Positions 43,472 to 52,729 of a stretch of 64,000 bases of DNA are shown one piece after another. The notes under the pieces were generated by a model. The model made no database searches. It had not been told where the DNA came from and saw only the letters and a list, made by a program, of their open reading frames with translations. The translations under genes and the position numbers were made by a program. The stretch is taken from contig NZ_JAFBEE010000012.1 of NCBI RefSeq assembly GCF_016908555.1, positions 1 through 64,000 on the forward strand, given 5' to 3'. This stretch comes from Alkaliphilus hydrothermalis (GTDB taxonomy: Bacteria; Bacillota; Clostridia; Peptostreptococcales; Natronincolaceae). How positions within the stretch are numbered: position 1 is the stretch's first letter; every line of letters starts with the position of its first letter.

Positions 43472-45910
43472 ATGAATAATGGAATTGGAAAACCAATGAA
43501 TCTATTATTTAACAAAGTATATGGAAACGGGATGATGCCCTTGAAGAAAAGGGATCAAGTAAACAAGTCACTGGAGACCCTCCAGACCAACAAGCTACAA
43601 GTAAATGTTCTTCCTATATCTCAAGGTGAGGAAGAGAAATATACGAAACTACTGAATAGCTTTAATATGCCTGTAAAGGAGGATTTAATACAGGGGTTAA
43701 AGGTATTGGATTTCCACGGGATTCATTTAAGTAAAGAAAATTTGGTGCAATATATCTCCACAAAGAATCATTTGAATGATTTAGTTCAGGAGCTCAACTA
43801 CGATACAGCCCTAAAACTTATGGAGGAACAAGTGGATTTGGAAAAGGACTCCCTACAGGAGGTAGTAGATAAGCTGGAGAAGGTAAAGGCGGAAGAAGAG
43901 GACCAGCCCCTATCCTTAAGTAAAATTATCAAGAAATTTAAAAAGCTTTCCACGGAGGATGCGGAGAAGATTGCTGAAAAGATTTATGGTAGCAAACAAG
44001 GAAAGGATGTAACGGACATTATCAAAGCCCTCCAGAGGGCTGGGGTGGAAGTCACTAAAGAATCCATAGAGAAGGTAAAGGCTATTTTCACGAAACTCCA
44101 TAGTATCCAAAATTATGACGAAGAAGGATTTGTGGAGGCAATCAAGCATAAGGTGGAGGGAAACATCAATCAATTATACAAATTAAAAAATTCCATCAAA
44201 AAAGGTGCAATAGCCATAGAAGAGAAACTTAGCCAATATGCCACCAAAGTATATGGAGGCTTTTTAGGAAATAAAAATCAACCAACGGAAAAGGATTTAA
44301 GGCTTTTAGAAGAAGATATTAAGAGACTCCTTACTGCCGATGGGCAGGTGGTAAATAAAGAAAATATTAGTCTATCCAAAGCCCTCATTAGACAAGGGAT
44401 GGAGGTAAATAAAGAGAATCTATCAAAAGTGATGGAGCTAAAGGCCCTTATTGGAGAACTAAACAGTAGTCTAGACCAAGATAATGTTTCCCTTTTAATG
44501 AAGGCTGGGTACGATATTGAATCGGAAAACCTATCTAAGCTATTGGATTTGGTAAAAAATATAGATTCTCTAAAGGCAGAGATGCTTCAAATGGAGACTT
44601 TGCCCCTGTCGGAGGAAGAAAAAATAGGCGAAATGCTTGGTAAAATTAAGCTGCTGGGGGAAGCGAAAGAAGAAGATTTACTAATGCTTTTAAAGAAGGG
44701 GACTGATTTTAAATTAGGGGACCTCCATAGGGTTAAAGCGCCGATGGGATTTGATCAAGAACTGATACTTCAAGGAGGGCAAGAGATCCATTACAGCGCC
44801 TTAAAGGTAGTAAAACTATTTTCTCAGTTGAATAAAATAACCCCCAATAACCTTACAGGTCATATAAAAAACAACTATCCTTTGACTATAGAGGGGTTAG
44901 CTAATAATATCCCAGAGACGTCTAAGCTAGGAATTATTAAAGCTAGCAATGAAGCGCAACAGGCTTTTAAGGAATTAAATTTTATTCGACAACACCTTAC
45001 TTCTTCGATGGTGACGAAGGGATTAGAGAAGGGTTTATCCTTGGAAAAAATGGAGTTACCTAGAATCTCAAATTATATTAATGAACACAACCTACAGGAG
45101 GGTAACTGGGAGCAAATCAAAGTATTACCCCAGATACGAAAGCAAGGGGAGGATATTTTAGCTCTTCTCATGAAGAATAACCTTCCCCATAATTTAGGAG
45201 AAATGAAGCAAATTTCAAACTTCCTTAAAAATCAACAGCAAGTAGGCCACCAAGTACAAGAATTGATGGAGTTCTTAGAAAAAGAAGGGAATGAAGCCCT
45301 AAAACTTGAGGTTAAAGGAATGAAGGAGATGGCTAAGGATTTGACCAACAGCCTGAAGAATGGAAAAATGGACCTAAGTCGTTTCAATAAAGAACTCAAC
45401 GAAATAGTAAACAATATAGCCCAAAAGGGAAGTCTTTTGGATGATAAATCCAAAGAACAACTCTATAAGAATATCGAAAAGCTGTCTGAGGCAATAGACA
45501 CCCAAAATCAGCTTAATCATAGGGATACAACTGTACAAATGCCGATTATGATGGATAATCAGATGAAGAATCTACAGATTTATGTCATGAAGGATAAGCA
45601 GGGCAGCAAGAAAATAGACCCTAAAAACATGTCGGTGCTTCTAAATATGGATACCAATAATATGGGGAATATCAATATATACTTAGGGGTCAACTATAGG
45701 CAATTAGTTTTAAAGGTGGGGGTACTATATAAGGAATATCAAGAAATGATAGAACCCCAGATTCCAGCCTTGAAGGATATGCTTTCCAAGATAGGATACG
45801 AGGTAAAGGACATTGCCTTTAGGGTGGATGAAGACCTACATTTAATGAGTATGGTGGAGGAAGTGGCGGACAAGCAAAAAGGTGTCAATTTTATTGATAT
45901 GATGATTTAG
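43472..45910 (+). CDS. Long helical repeat protein with FliK-like C-terminus
   Basis: An 812-residue protein of the kind annotated DUF6240. The bulk is helical and shows at least five loose copies of a unit like G-hydrophobic-x-V-x-KEN-L-x-K: near residues 83 (GIHLSKENLVQYI), 191 (GVEVTKESIEKVKAI), 290 (GQVVNKENISLSKAL), 308 (GMEVNKENLSKVMEL) and 346 (GYDIESENLSKLLDL). The C-terminal 110 residues (MDTNNMGNINIYLGVNY, LVLKVGVLYKEYQ, LSKIGYEVKDIAFRV) follow the FliK hook-length domain pattern. It lies next to the FlhB-like gene, so a ruler or export-gate role is an attractive inference. Confidence 0.65.
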   Translation: MNNGIGKPMNLLFNKVYGNGMMPLKKRDQVNKSLETLQTNKLQVNVLPISQGEEEKYTKLLNSFNMPVKEDLIQGLKVLDFHGIHLSKENLVQYISTKNHLNDLVQELNYDTALKLMEEQVDLEKDSLQEVVDKLEKVKAEEEDQPLSLSKIIKKFKKLSTEDAEKIAEKIYGSKQGKDVTDIIKALQRAGVEVTKESIEKVKAIFTKLHSIQNYDEEGFVEAIKHKVEGNINQLYKLKNSIKKGAIAIEEKLSQYATKVYGGFLGNKNQPTEKDLRLLEEDIKRLLTADGQVVNKENISLSKALIRQGMEVNKENLSKVMELKALIGELNSSLDQDNVSLLMKAGYDIESENLSKLLDLVKNIDSLKAEMLQMETLPLSEEEKIGEMLGKIKLLGEAKEEDLLMLLKKGTDFKLGDLHRVKAPMGFDQELILQGGQEIHYSALKVVKLFSQLNKITPNNLTGHIKNNYPLTIEGLANNIPETSKLGIIKASNEAQQAFKELNFIRQHLTSSMVTKGLEKGLSLEKMELPRISNYINEHNLQEGNWEQIKVLPQIRKQGEDILALLMKNNLPHNLGEMKQISNFLKNQQQVGHQVQELMEFLEKEGNEALKLEVKGMKEMAKDLTNSLKNGKMDLSRFNKELNEIVNNIAQKGSLLDDKSKEQLYKNIEKLSEAIDTQNQLNHRDTTVQMPIMMDNQMKNLQIYVMKDKQGSKKIDPKNMSVLLNMDTNNMGNINIYLGVNYRQLVLKVGVLYKEYQEMIEPQIPALKDMLSKIGYEVKDIAFRVDEDLHLMSMVEEVADKQKGVNFIDMMI

Positions 45911-45920
45911 GGGTGAAGCT

Positions 45921-46190
45921 ATGGAGGAACATGTGAAAAAAGCTGTTGCATTGAGATATGATCCTGAGGAGGATCATGCCCCCAAAATTATGGCTACAGG
46001 ACATGGGGTAGTGGCAGAAAAGATATTAGAAAAGGCAGAGGAAAATGAAGTGCCTATTCATCACAATGAGAAGTTAGTTAAAGAGCTAATCCAATTCAAA
46101 GTAGGGACAGAAATTCCTCAGGAACTATATGAAATTGTAGCTCAAGTCCTCATTTTTGTTGAGGGATTAGATACCAAAAAGGTAAGGTAA
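45921..46190 (+). CDS. FlhB C-terminal-domain-like protein
   Basis: An 89-residue protein equal to the cytoplasmic FlhB_CC part alone: KKAVALRYDPEEDHAPKIMATGHGVVAEKILEKAEE, and ELYEIVAQVLIFVEGLD at the end. Full FlhB cuts itself at NPTH and the piece starting after the cut matches this protein. No NPTH motif or membrane part exists. Such FlhX/YlqH proteins can partly stand in for FlhB_CC in some species. GGGGTGA before the ATG. The stop codon TAA is shared with the SigD promoter of the next gene. Confidence 0.82.
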   Translation: MEEHVKKAVALRYDPEEDHAPKIMATGHGVVAEKILEKAEENEVPIHHNEKLVKELIQFKVGTEIPQELYEIVAQVLIFVEGLDTKKVR

Positions 46191-46214
46191 AGTTTTTGAC
46201 AGAAACGCCGATAT
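46188..46214 (+). promoter_or_regulatory. Sigma-28 promoter for second flagellin
   Basis: TAAA at 46188-46191 (inside the preceding stop codon), 15 bases, GCCGATAT at 46207-46214. One base from consensus. Gives a leader of only about 30 bases, too short for the CsrA hairpin seen before flagellin 1. Confidence 0.92.
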
Positions 46215-46249
46215 AAATAATATAAGCATAGATTCAAGGGGGAAAAAAG

Positions 46250-47104
46250 ATGAGAATTAATCATAATATACCTGCATTAAATGCCCATAGATTATTAACG
46301 CGAAATACTGATATGACCAGTAGAGCATTGGAGAAATTGTCATCTGGTAAAAGAATCAACCGAGCAGCTGATGATGCGGCGGGGATGGCTATTACTGAGA
46401 AAATGAGGGCCCAAACGAGGGGATTACATGTGGCTTCCCGTAACTCATTAGACGGAGTTTCTCTCGTACAGACGGCAGAGGGAGCAATGACAGAAATACA
46501 CTCAATGCTACAAAGAATGAGGGAATTGGCGGTACAAGCAAGCAATGGAACCTATAACGATGATGATAAACAAACAGTCCAAAATGAAATAGATGAATTA
46601 GTAAAAGAAATAGATAATATTGCTAAAACAACAAACTTCAATGATAAAAAGCTGTTGGATGGATCCTTAGATGGCTTTGATAATGCCACCCCCCCCGTAG
46701 CTGATCCCCAAGAAAAAATTATCCTACAAATAGGAGCAAATGCCAGTGAAATTATGGAATTTACTATCGATAAACTTGACACAACGCCAACTGGTCTAGC
46801 TATCGATGCAGTTGATTTAGTTAATGATCCAGGTACAGGCATAACGGTAATTGATGCAGCCATCAAGAAAGTTTCGGAAGTAAGAGCAAAACTAGGGGCC
46901 ATCCAAAATCGTCTCGAGCACACCATCGCCAATGTAGACAATACAGCAGAAAACATCACTGCAGCCATGTCTCGTATTGAGGATGTGGATATGGCAATGG
47001 AAATGTCAAACTTTACAAAGCTAAATATCTTAACCCAAGCAGGGACAGCTATGTTGGCTCAAGCAAACCAAAGACCTCAGTCGATTCTACAGTTGTTAAG
47101 CTAA
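46250..47104 (+). CDS. Second flagellin
   Basis: A 284-residue flagellin, clearly diverged from the one at 12745. N-terminus MRINHNIPALNAHRLLTRN and LSSGKRINRAADDAAGMAITEKMRAQTRGL; C-terminus SRIEDVDMAMEMSNFTKLNIL and ending PQSILQLLS instead of the usual LLR. The central region (about 140-205) has a Pro-rich ATPPVADP segment. Codon use is less biased than in the main flagellin, so it is probably a minor filament protein. GGGGGAAAAAAG before the ATG. Followed by its own FliS-like gene. Confidence 0.95.
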   Translation: MRINHNIPALNAHRLLTRNTDMTSRALEKLSSGKRINRAADDAAGMAITEKMRAQTRGLHVASRNSLDGVSLVQTAEGAMTEIHSMLQRMRELAVQASNGTYNDDDKQTVQNEIDELVKEIDNIAKTTNFNDKKLLDGSLDGFDNATPPVADPQEKIILQIGANASEIMEFTIDKLDTTPTGLAIDAVDLVNDPGTGITVIDAAIKKVSEVRAKLGAIQNRLEHTIANVDNTAENITAAMSRIEDVDMAMEMSNFTKLNILTQAGTAMLAQANQRPQSILQLLS

Positions 47105-47118
47105 TGGTGGTGAAATAG

Positions 47119-47583
47119 ATGAAGGATAAAAATTATCTACTTAATCGGATTACGACAGCAAATGGTCCGCAGCTGGTAGCTTTGCTTTATGAAGAGTTAA
47201 TTAATTCCTTAATGGAAGCTACTGGGGCAATGGAGGAAGGAAAAAATGAGGGCATCCAAGAAGCTCTTGCAAGGGGAAGAGATATTCTGGCTGAGTTATT
47301 ATCGACTTTAGAGGGGGACTCAGAGATTGCTAAAAACCTTAGAAGCCTATACCTATATGTAAATCGATTAATGACCGAAGCAGACAATTATAAAAGTGGC
47401 CAAAAGCTACAGGAGGCGATCAAAGTGTTAACTCCTCTGTATGAAGGTTGGAGGCAACTGGGGGAAGAACAGGTGGAATCCTCCCTACAAAAATGCAGTG
47501 GAAGGGTAACGGGATTAACCTACGGAAAAAATCAATTGAATGATTTTATAAATCATGATGAGGATAAGTGGAAAAAGGGATAG
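47119..47583 (+). CDS. FliS-like chaperone paralogue
   Basis: A 154-residue helical protein that keeps FliS features: LNRITTANGPQLVALLYEELINSLMEA in place of the ASPQELTLMLYNGA segment, and IAKNLRSLYLYVNRLMTEA equal to the LRSLYTYI helix. It has a C-terminal extension of about 30 residues (GLTYGKNQLNDFIN). Placed 14 bases after flagellin 2, it is likely the dedicated chaperone for that protein. A terminator follows. Confidence 0.8.
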   Translation: MKDKNYLLNRITTANGPQLVALLYEELINSLMEATGAMEEGKNEGIQEALARGRDILAELLSTLEGDSEIAKNLRSLYLYVNRLMTEADNYKSGQKLQEAIKVLTPLYEGWRQLGEEQVESSLQKCSGRVTGLTYGKNQLNDFINHDEDKWKKG

Positions 47584-47588
47584 AATAT

Positions 47589-47621
47589 GTAAGGGTAGAT
47601 AAAATACCCTTACATTTTTTT
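47589..47621 (+). terminator. Terminator after FliS-like gene
   Basis: GTAAGGGTA and TACCCTTAC form a nine-base stem around a GATAAAA loop, then seven Ts. Confidence 0.93.
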
Positions 47622-47694
47622 ATTTATTGGACACTATGATATAATAGATAAAACGGTAAATTTAGTAAATATTAATTAGTTAGGAGAGAAGGCT

Positions 47695-49881
47695 ATGAAG
47701 CTTATTAACCAATTAGCTCAAGAATTTAGTATTAAATCCAGTCAGATTGAAAATACCATTAACCTAATAGATGAAGGTAATACCATCCCCTTCATAGCGC
47801 GATATAGGAAAGAAGTAACTGGCGGTCTTAGTGACGAGATACTGAGGGACCTACATGAGAGACTTACATACTTAAGAAATTTAGAATCAAGAAAAGAAGA
47901 AGTAATTCGATTAATTGACGAGCAGGGGAAATTAACGGAAGAGTTAAAGAAGGAAATCCTAGGAGCCACAGTACTTCAAAAGATTGAAGATCTCTATAGA
48001 CCCTATAAGCAAAAAAGAAGAACGAGGGCTACCGTTGCAAAGGAAAAGGGTTTGGAACCTTTGGCTGAATTGATATTAAAACAAGAAGCTCTACAGGGTA
48101 CTATAGAAGAAATGGCGACCCCTTTTATTAATGAAGAATTGGAAGTCATGACAGTGGAGGATGCCATCAATGGAGCAAAGGATATCATAGCAGAATTTGT
48201 TTCTGATGATGCAGAGTACAGGGAAAAAATAAGAGAATTAAATCTTCAAAAAGGGGTAATTAATAGTGTTGCTGTAGACCCTGAAGAAAAGACAGTATAT
48301 GAAATGTATTATGACTTTAATGAAGGGGTTAATCGAATTGCCAACCATAGAATTTTGGCAGTGAATAGAGGAGAAAAGGAAAAGAAACTTAAGGTGAAGG
48401 TAGTAAGCCCTGATGAGGAAGTTCTTGAATATTTAACGAAGAAAGTCATCACAAATCAAAAGGCCATCACAACAGCTACCCTACAGGAGGCGATAGAGGA
48501 TGCCTATAAGCGTCTAATCTCCCCATCGATTGAAAGGGAAATTAGAAATATCCTGACAGAAAGGGCAGAGGAAGAAGCCATCAAGGTATTTGGTAAAAAT
48601 ACAAAGCCTCTATTGTTGATTCCACCAGTAAAAGACATGAGGGTGTTAGCCATAGATCCTAGTTTTAGAACTGGCTGTAAGCTGGCGGTATTGGACGAGA
48701 CAGGAAAATTACTAGACTATACCACCATTTACCCAAATGCCCCTCAAAACAAAGTTGAGGAAGCAAAGAAGGTAATGAAGGAATTGATTAATAAATATGA
48801 TATAGACATTATACCAATCGGAAATGGAACGGCTTCAAGGGAAACTGAGTTCCTAGTGGCAGAGATGCTAAAGGAAATAGATAAAACTGTATATTATACC
48901 ATCGTCAGTGAAGCAGGGGCTTCTGTTTATTCGGCTTCAAAACTTGCCACAGAAGAGTATCCCAATATTGACGTATCTATTAGGGGCGCCATCTCCATTG
49001 GTCGTAGATTACAGGACCCATTGGCAGAGCTAGTTAAAATAGATCCAAAGAGTATTGGGGTAGGTCAATATCAGCATGACCTAAACCAAGGCAAACTTGG
49101 AGAAACCCTAAAGAATGTTGTAGAGGATTGTGTTAATACCGTTGGGGTAGACCTCAATACTGCAACTCCTTCTTTATTGCAATACGTAGCGGGGATTTCT
49201 TCTACAGTGGCTAAAAATATAGTTGAATTTAGGGAGGAAAATGGTAAGTTCTCCAGTCGCCAACAGATTAAAAAGGTAAAAAGACTTGGACCAAAGGTAT
49301 TTGAACAATGTGCTGGGTTCCTACGAATCTCCGGCGGCGATAATCCCTTAGATAATACCTCTGTCCATCCAGAATCCTATAAGCCTACAATGAAGTTGAT
49401 AGAAAAACTAGGCTACAGTAAAGCGGATATTAAAAAGGGTGAGTTGAGAAATATTGAAGAAAGAATACTTCAATATGGAGAGCAAGGGGAAGCAAATAAC
49501 TTAGAAAAGAAGTTAAAAATTCTTTCTGAGGAATTGGAAATCGGACTACCAACCCTAAAGGATATTATTCAAGAGCTTAAAAAGCCTGGTAGAGACCCAA
49601 GGGAGGAAATGCCAAAGCCAATCTTTAGAAGTGATGTTCTAAAGATGGAGGACTTGCAATTAGATATGATTATGACTGGGACTGTTAGAAATGTTGTGGA
49701 CTTCGGAGCCTTTGTTGATATCGGAGTAAAGCAGGACGGACTTGTGCATATCTCTGAGTTAGCAGATAAATTCGTGAAAAATCCAATGGATGTGGTATCT
49801 GTTGGGGATGAGGTGCAGGTTAAGATTATTGGATTAGACATTGAACGGGGTAAGGTTTCTTTGAGTATGAAGCAGGTTTAA
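47695..49881 (+). CDS. tex: Tex-family RNA-binding protein
   Basis: A 728-residue Tex (YdcI/COG2183) protein, which binds RNA and influences transcription and toxin expression in some bacteria. In order: Tex N-terminal helical region (IPFIARYRKEVTGGLSDEILRDL), YqgF-like domain (VLAIDPSFRTGCKLAVLDETG near residue 318), helix-hairpin-helix (NTATPSLLQYVAGISSTVAKNI), and S1 domain (GTVRNVVDFGAFVDIGVKQDGLVHISELA near 662-690). AGGAGAGAAGG before the ATG. Confidence 0.97.
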   Translation: MKLINQLAQEFSIKSSQIENTINLIDEGNTIPFIARYRKEVTGGLSDEILRDLHERLTYLRNLESRKEEVIRLIDEQGKLTEELKKEILGATVLQKIEDLYRPYKQKRRTRATVAKEKGLEPLAELILKQEALQGTIEEMATPFINEELEVMTVEDAINGAKDIIAEFVSDDAEYREKIRELNLQKGVINSVAVDPEEKTVYEMYYDFNEGVNRIANHRILAVNRGEKEKKLKVKVVSPDEEVLEYLTKKVITNQKAITTATLQEAIEDAYKRLISPSIEREIRNILTERAEEEAIKVFGKNTKPLLLIPPVKDMRVLAIDPSFRTGCKLAVLDETGKLLDYTTIYPNAPQNKVEEAKKVMKELINKYDIDIIPIGNGTASRETEFLVAEMLKEIDKTVYYTIVSEAGASVYSASKLATEEYPNIDVSIRGAISIGRRLQDPLAELVKIDPKSIGVGQYQHDLNQGKLGETLKNVVEDCVNTVGVDLNTATPSLLQYVAGISSTVAKNIVEFREENGKFSSRQQIKKVKRLGPKVFEQCAGFLRISGGDNPLDNTSVHPESYKPTMKLIEKLGYSKADIKKGELRNIEERILQYGEQGEANNLEKKLKILSEELEIGLPTLKDIIQELKKPGRDPREEMPKPIFRSDVLKMEDLQLDMIMTGTVRNVVDFGAFVDIGVKQDGLVHISELADKFVKNPMDVVSVGDEVQVKIIGLDIERGKVSLSMKQV

Positions 49882-49908
49882 AAGCGTGTCTTTTTAAAGT
49901 AAAATATT

Positions 49909-49952
49909 TAAACAAATGAAGGGTACTATTACTAGTTCCTTTCATTTGTTTA
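49909..49952 (+). terminator. Probable terminator after tex
   Basis: AAACAAATGAAGG and CCTTTCATTTGTTT form a long but slightly bulged stem; T-rich sequence follows. Confidence 0.7.
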
Positions 49953-50094
49953 ATCTTAAATTTTAGGTTATTTACATTATGCAATATTTTTAAATTTAAT
50001 AGTGGAAAGTACATACAAAATATTACCAATATGTAGTATAATTAATATGGAAGTCATATAAGTTAGCGATAACGAAATCAATAGGAGGAATTGA

Positions 50095-51165
50095 ATGATT
50101 AAATTAAGGAATGAAGACTATAGGAAAGTAGCACATTTAGTAAAATCACAAAACGAATTATCTGTATTTTCAGTTATCAATGGCGTTATGTCGGGAGAAA
50201 TTTATGTCAACAACATTGAAAATCCTACATCCGCATTGATTCAGACAAGTGAGTGTAATTTGATTGCCGGTAGTACAGAGGATGAAGCTTTTAATGCTCA
50301 AGTATCTTCTGAATTAGATTTCTGGGATCAGTTAACCCCAGATTCCAGTGAATGGATTGATATAATACCGAAGATCCATGAAAATTCTTTTATTAGAAAA
50401 TATAAAAGAAGACGTTATATCATATCTATGAATGATTTTGTAGGGCCAGACATGAATTTACCTGAAGGGTTTGTAATGGAAAAAGTAGATTTGTCCCTAT
50501 TAAGAGAGAAAAACCTTGAAAACTCCGGTAAAGTACTAGGTTGGGCAGAAAATTGGAATAACGATGAAGAATTCAAGAAATATGGAACGGGATATTACAT
50601 ACATAACAACGAGGTAATTGTCAGCTGGTCCTTAAGTGATTGTAGTTTTAGTAAGAGCACTGCAATTGGAGTACACACAGATGATCGATTTAGAAATAAA
50701 GGTTTTGCCAAAAAAGTTGCAGCAGCAACCATTAAAGATAGCTTTGAAAAGGGATACGAAAATGTTGAATGGCTTTGTGTAGACTCCAATAAAGGCTCTA
50801 CTTCAATGGCAGATAAGTTAGGATTTACATATAGCAATGATTACGATTCTTTCTCCTCATATCCTCCCATTGAAAATCCAACGGATTTATCCAAATCTGA
50901 ATGGTATGAATGGGCTGAGTATTTAGAAGAGGCATCAAAGACCCATGACTGTTTGTTGTTGGAAGGCCTTTATGCATATGTCAATTCCAATGATATGGAA
51001 AAGGCCATGGATATAATGAATACCATGGAGGATAAAGAAATTAAAATAAATTATATCAGGCTTAAAAATTATATTAATAAACTTCAAAACTATGGCATGT
51101 GCTCTAACTTTCATGACCCAAAATGGATTGATTTGTTAGATGAAAAGATTGAAAGTAATAAATAA
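50095..51165 (+). CDS. GNAT-like acetyltransferase with C-terminal helical part
   Basis: A 356-residue protein. The middle part holds a GNAT fold of the type in ZmaM-like GNAT_acetyltran proteins: STAIGVHTDDRFRNKGFAKKVAAATIKD is the acetyl-CoA loop (about residues 183-210), and VEWLCVDSNKGSTSMADKLGFTY the second core part. The C-terminal 100 residues (about 255-356) form a helical domain that might bind a partner. Substrate unknown. AGGAGGAATTG before the ATG. Stands alone, convergent with the flippase gene. Confidence 0.75.
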   Translation: MIKLRNEDYRKVAHLVKSQNELSVFSVINGVMSGEIYVNNIENPTSALIQTSECNLIAGSTEDEAFNAQVSSELDFWDQLTPDSSEWIDIIPKIHENSFIRKYKRRRYIISMNDFVGPDMNLPEGFVMEKVDLSLLREKNLENSGKVLGWAENWNNDEEFKKYGTGYYIHNNEVIVSWSLSDCSFSKSTAIGVHTDDRFRNKGFAKKVAAATIKDSFEKGYENVEWLCVDSNKGSTSMADKLGFTYSNDYDSFSSYPPIENPTDLSKSEWYEWAEYLEEASKTHDCLLLEGLYAYVNSNDMEKAMDIMNTMEDKEIKINYIRLKNYINKLQNYGMCSNFHDPKWIDLLDEKIESNK

Positions 51166-51182
51166 GTCCAAGTAACCCATAG

Positions 51183-51204
51183 ACTAATCAAAGCAAATGA
51201 TTAG
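51183..51204. terminator. Weak hairpin between convergent genes
   Basis: CTAATCA and TGATTAG pair around AAGCAAA; no good T run follows. A second palindrome GGTAAGGATATCCTTTAC then TTTTTT at 51222-51250 may end the GNAT transcript instead. Confidence 0.4.
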
Positions 51205-51249
51205 GGAGGACATCAGATTGTTGGTAAGGATATCCTTTACGAAGCTTTT

Positions 51250-52578
51250 TTAAGTAGCTAGATGAATATCTATCGTCCTAAGCAAAAGCCTCCAATCCAA
51301 CAAACAAGTCACAATAGAAGACAATATAAACCCAATAAAATAAGCATTAAGCCCATAATGAGGATCTCTAACGTAAAGGATGGATAGAAGTTGAACGTTC
51401 ATACCGATTAAATGATTGATGGCAACGTACTTTTCCTTACCTAAACCATACAGTACGCCTGATAGCATATGATGTAATGAGATGAAAACAGTTGCGATTC
51501 CCATGATTCTAATATACGTCCCCACATAGGAATCTTCATACAATAATGTCCCCAAAGGGTTTCCAAAAGCAACATACACAATAGACAAGGGAAGGGCTAT
51601 CAATAGCGTGATTGACAATGCTAAATGTATGTCCTTTTTGATCCTCCTCAAGCTGTTTTTTTGTAGCTGTGAAGTGATACTGGGGATAATATTAATTACC
51701 AAAGATGATGTAAAAATATATGGAAGATAGATCAGAGGCATAGTCATCCCCATAATTCTCCCATATGCCTCTGTGGATTCAAGAAGGGACATACCTGATA
51801 CCATCAATGATTTTGGTAATATAATAGAAATTAAAAATTGGGAGGTTAGATTAATTATTCCTAGTATCGTTAAAGGAGAAGCAGTTGAAAAGATTTGGTG
51901 GATCATAGATCTGGTGGAGACCTTCTTTAAGAAGAAGGCTGTATTTCTGAATTGCTTCTTATACAAATAAATTAAGTAAATTAGATCAAAAAACTCCCCT
52001 ATACTAATACCAATGATTGCAATGTTGGCTGCCGTCCAAGGGTCACTAGGAGGAAAAAAGGATAAAATAAGCATAACCCCTATAAATCTGGTGATATGTT
52101 CAACAACCTCCGACATACCTGCTTGGGCCATTTTGTTCAGTCCATATAAAAACCCTCGGATTGCAGAAGTAATAGAAATCAAGAAAATAGCAGGAACTAA
52201 TAAAAAAAAGGAAGTTACAACATCCTTATCTTGAAATATGAAATAATTAATTCTTTTGGCTTGAGAAATAAGGATGATACTGGTCATCCCACAAAGCCCC
52301 AAGATGAGTAAAATTGATAGCTTCAAATTTTTAATGATCATATAATGGTTGCCCATTGATTGCTCTCTTGAAGTAATCTTAGAGATAGCAGTCGGAATAC
52401 CAGAAGTTGTTAACGTTAGTGCAATCATAAAGATAGGCATAATCATATGAAAAATTCCAATACCTTCTCCGCCAATAACTCTAGATAAAAATACATCATA
52501 ACTAAAACTGATCAACCTTATAATAAGGCTGGAAAAAGCGAGGATAATAGAACCATAAATAAAGCTATTCCTTTTCAA
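51250..52578 (-). CDS. SpoVB/MurJ-type polysaccharide flippase
   Basis: A 442-residue membrane protein of the MOP superfamily with about 12-14 spans. N-terminus NSFIYGSIILAFSSLIIRLISF, then VFLSRVIGGEGIGIFHMIMP and TTSGIPTAISKITSREQS are typical for SpoVB-like flippases, which in spore formers move peptidoglycan precursors for cortex synthesis. It is shorter than usual SpoVB (about 510-520), so it could be a paralogue such as YkvU. TTG start at 52578 with AAGGTGAT ahead. Confidence 0.8.
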   Translation of the reverse strand: MKRNSFIYGSIILAFSSLIIRLISFSYDVFLSRVIGGEGIGIFHMIMPIFMIALTLTTSGIPTAISKITSREQSMGNHYMIIKNLKLSILLILGLCGMTSIILISQAKRINYFIFQDKDVVTSFFLLVPAIFLISITSAIRGFLYGLNKMAQAGMSEVVEHITRFIGVMLILSFFPPSDPWTAANIAIIGISIGEFFDLIYLIYLYKKQFRNTAFFLKKVSTRSMIHQIFSTASPLTILGIINLTSQFLISIILPKSLMVSGMSLLESTEAYGRIMGMTMPLIYLPYIFTSSLVINIIPSITSQLQKNSLRRIKKDIHLALSITLLIALPLSIVYVAFGNPLGTLLYEDSYVGTYIRIMGIATVFISLHHMLSGVLYGLGKEKYVAINHLIGMNVQLLSILYVRDPHYGLNAYFIGFILSSIVTCLLDWRLLLRTIDIHLAT

Positions 52579-52671
52579 TTAATCACCTTCTTATACTAGT
52601 AACTAATTATATGGATATTTAAGAATAACATAAAATATTCGAATGGAAAATGAATAGTCATAAAATTACAC

Positions 52672-52699
52672 TTGACTTATTGTGGTTAATAGATATAAT
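52672..52699 (+). promoter_or_regulatory. SigA promoter for the first cobalamin-controlled transcript
   Basis: TTGACT at 52672-52677, 16 bases, TATAAT at 52694-52699. The aptamer starts about 30 bases on. Confidence 0.8.
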
Positions 52700-52729
52700 C
52701 ATTATAGAGGTATTTAAAAACTTAATAAA

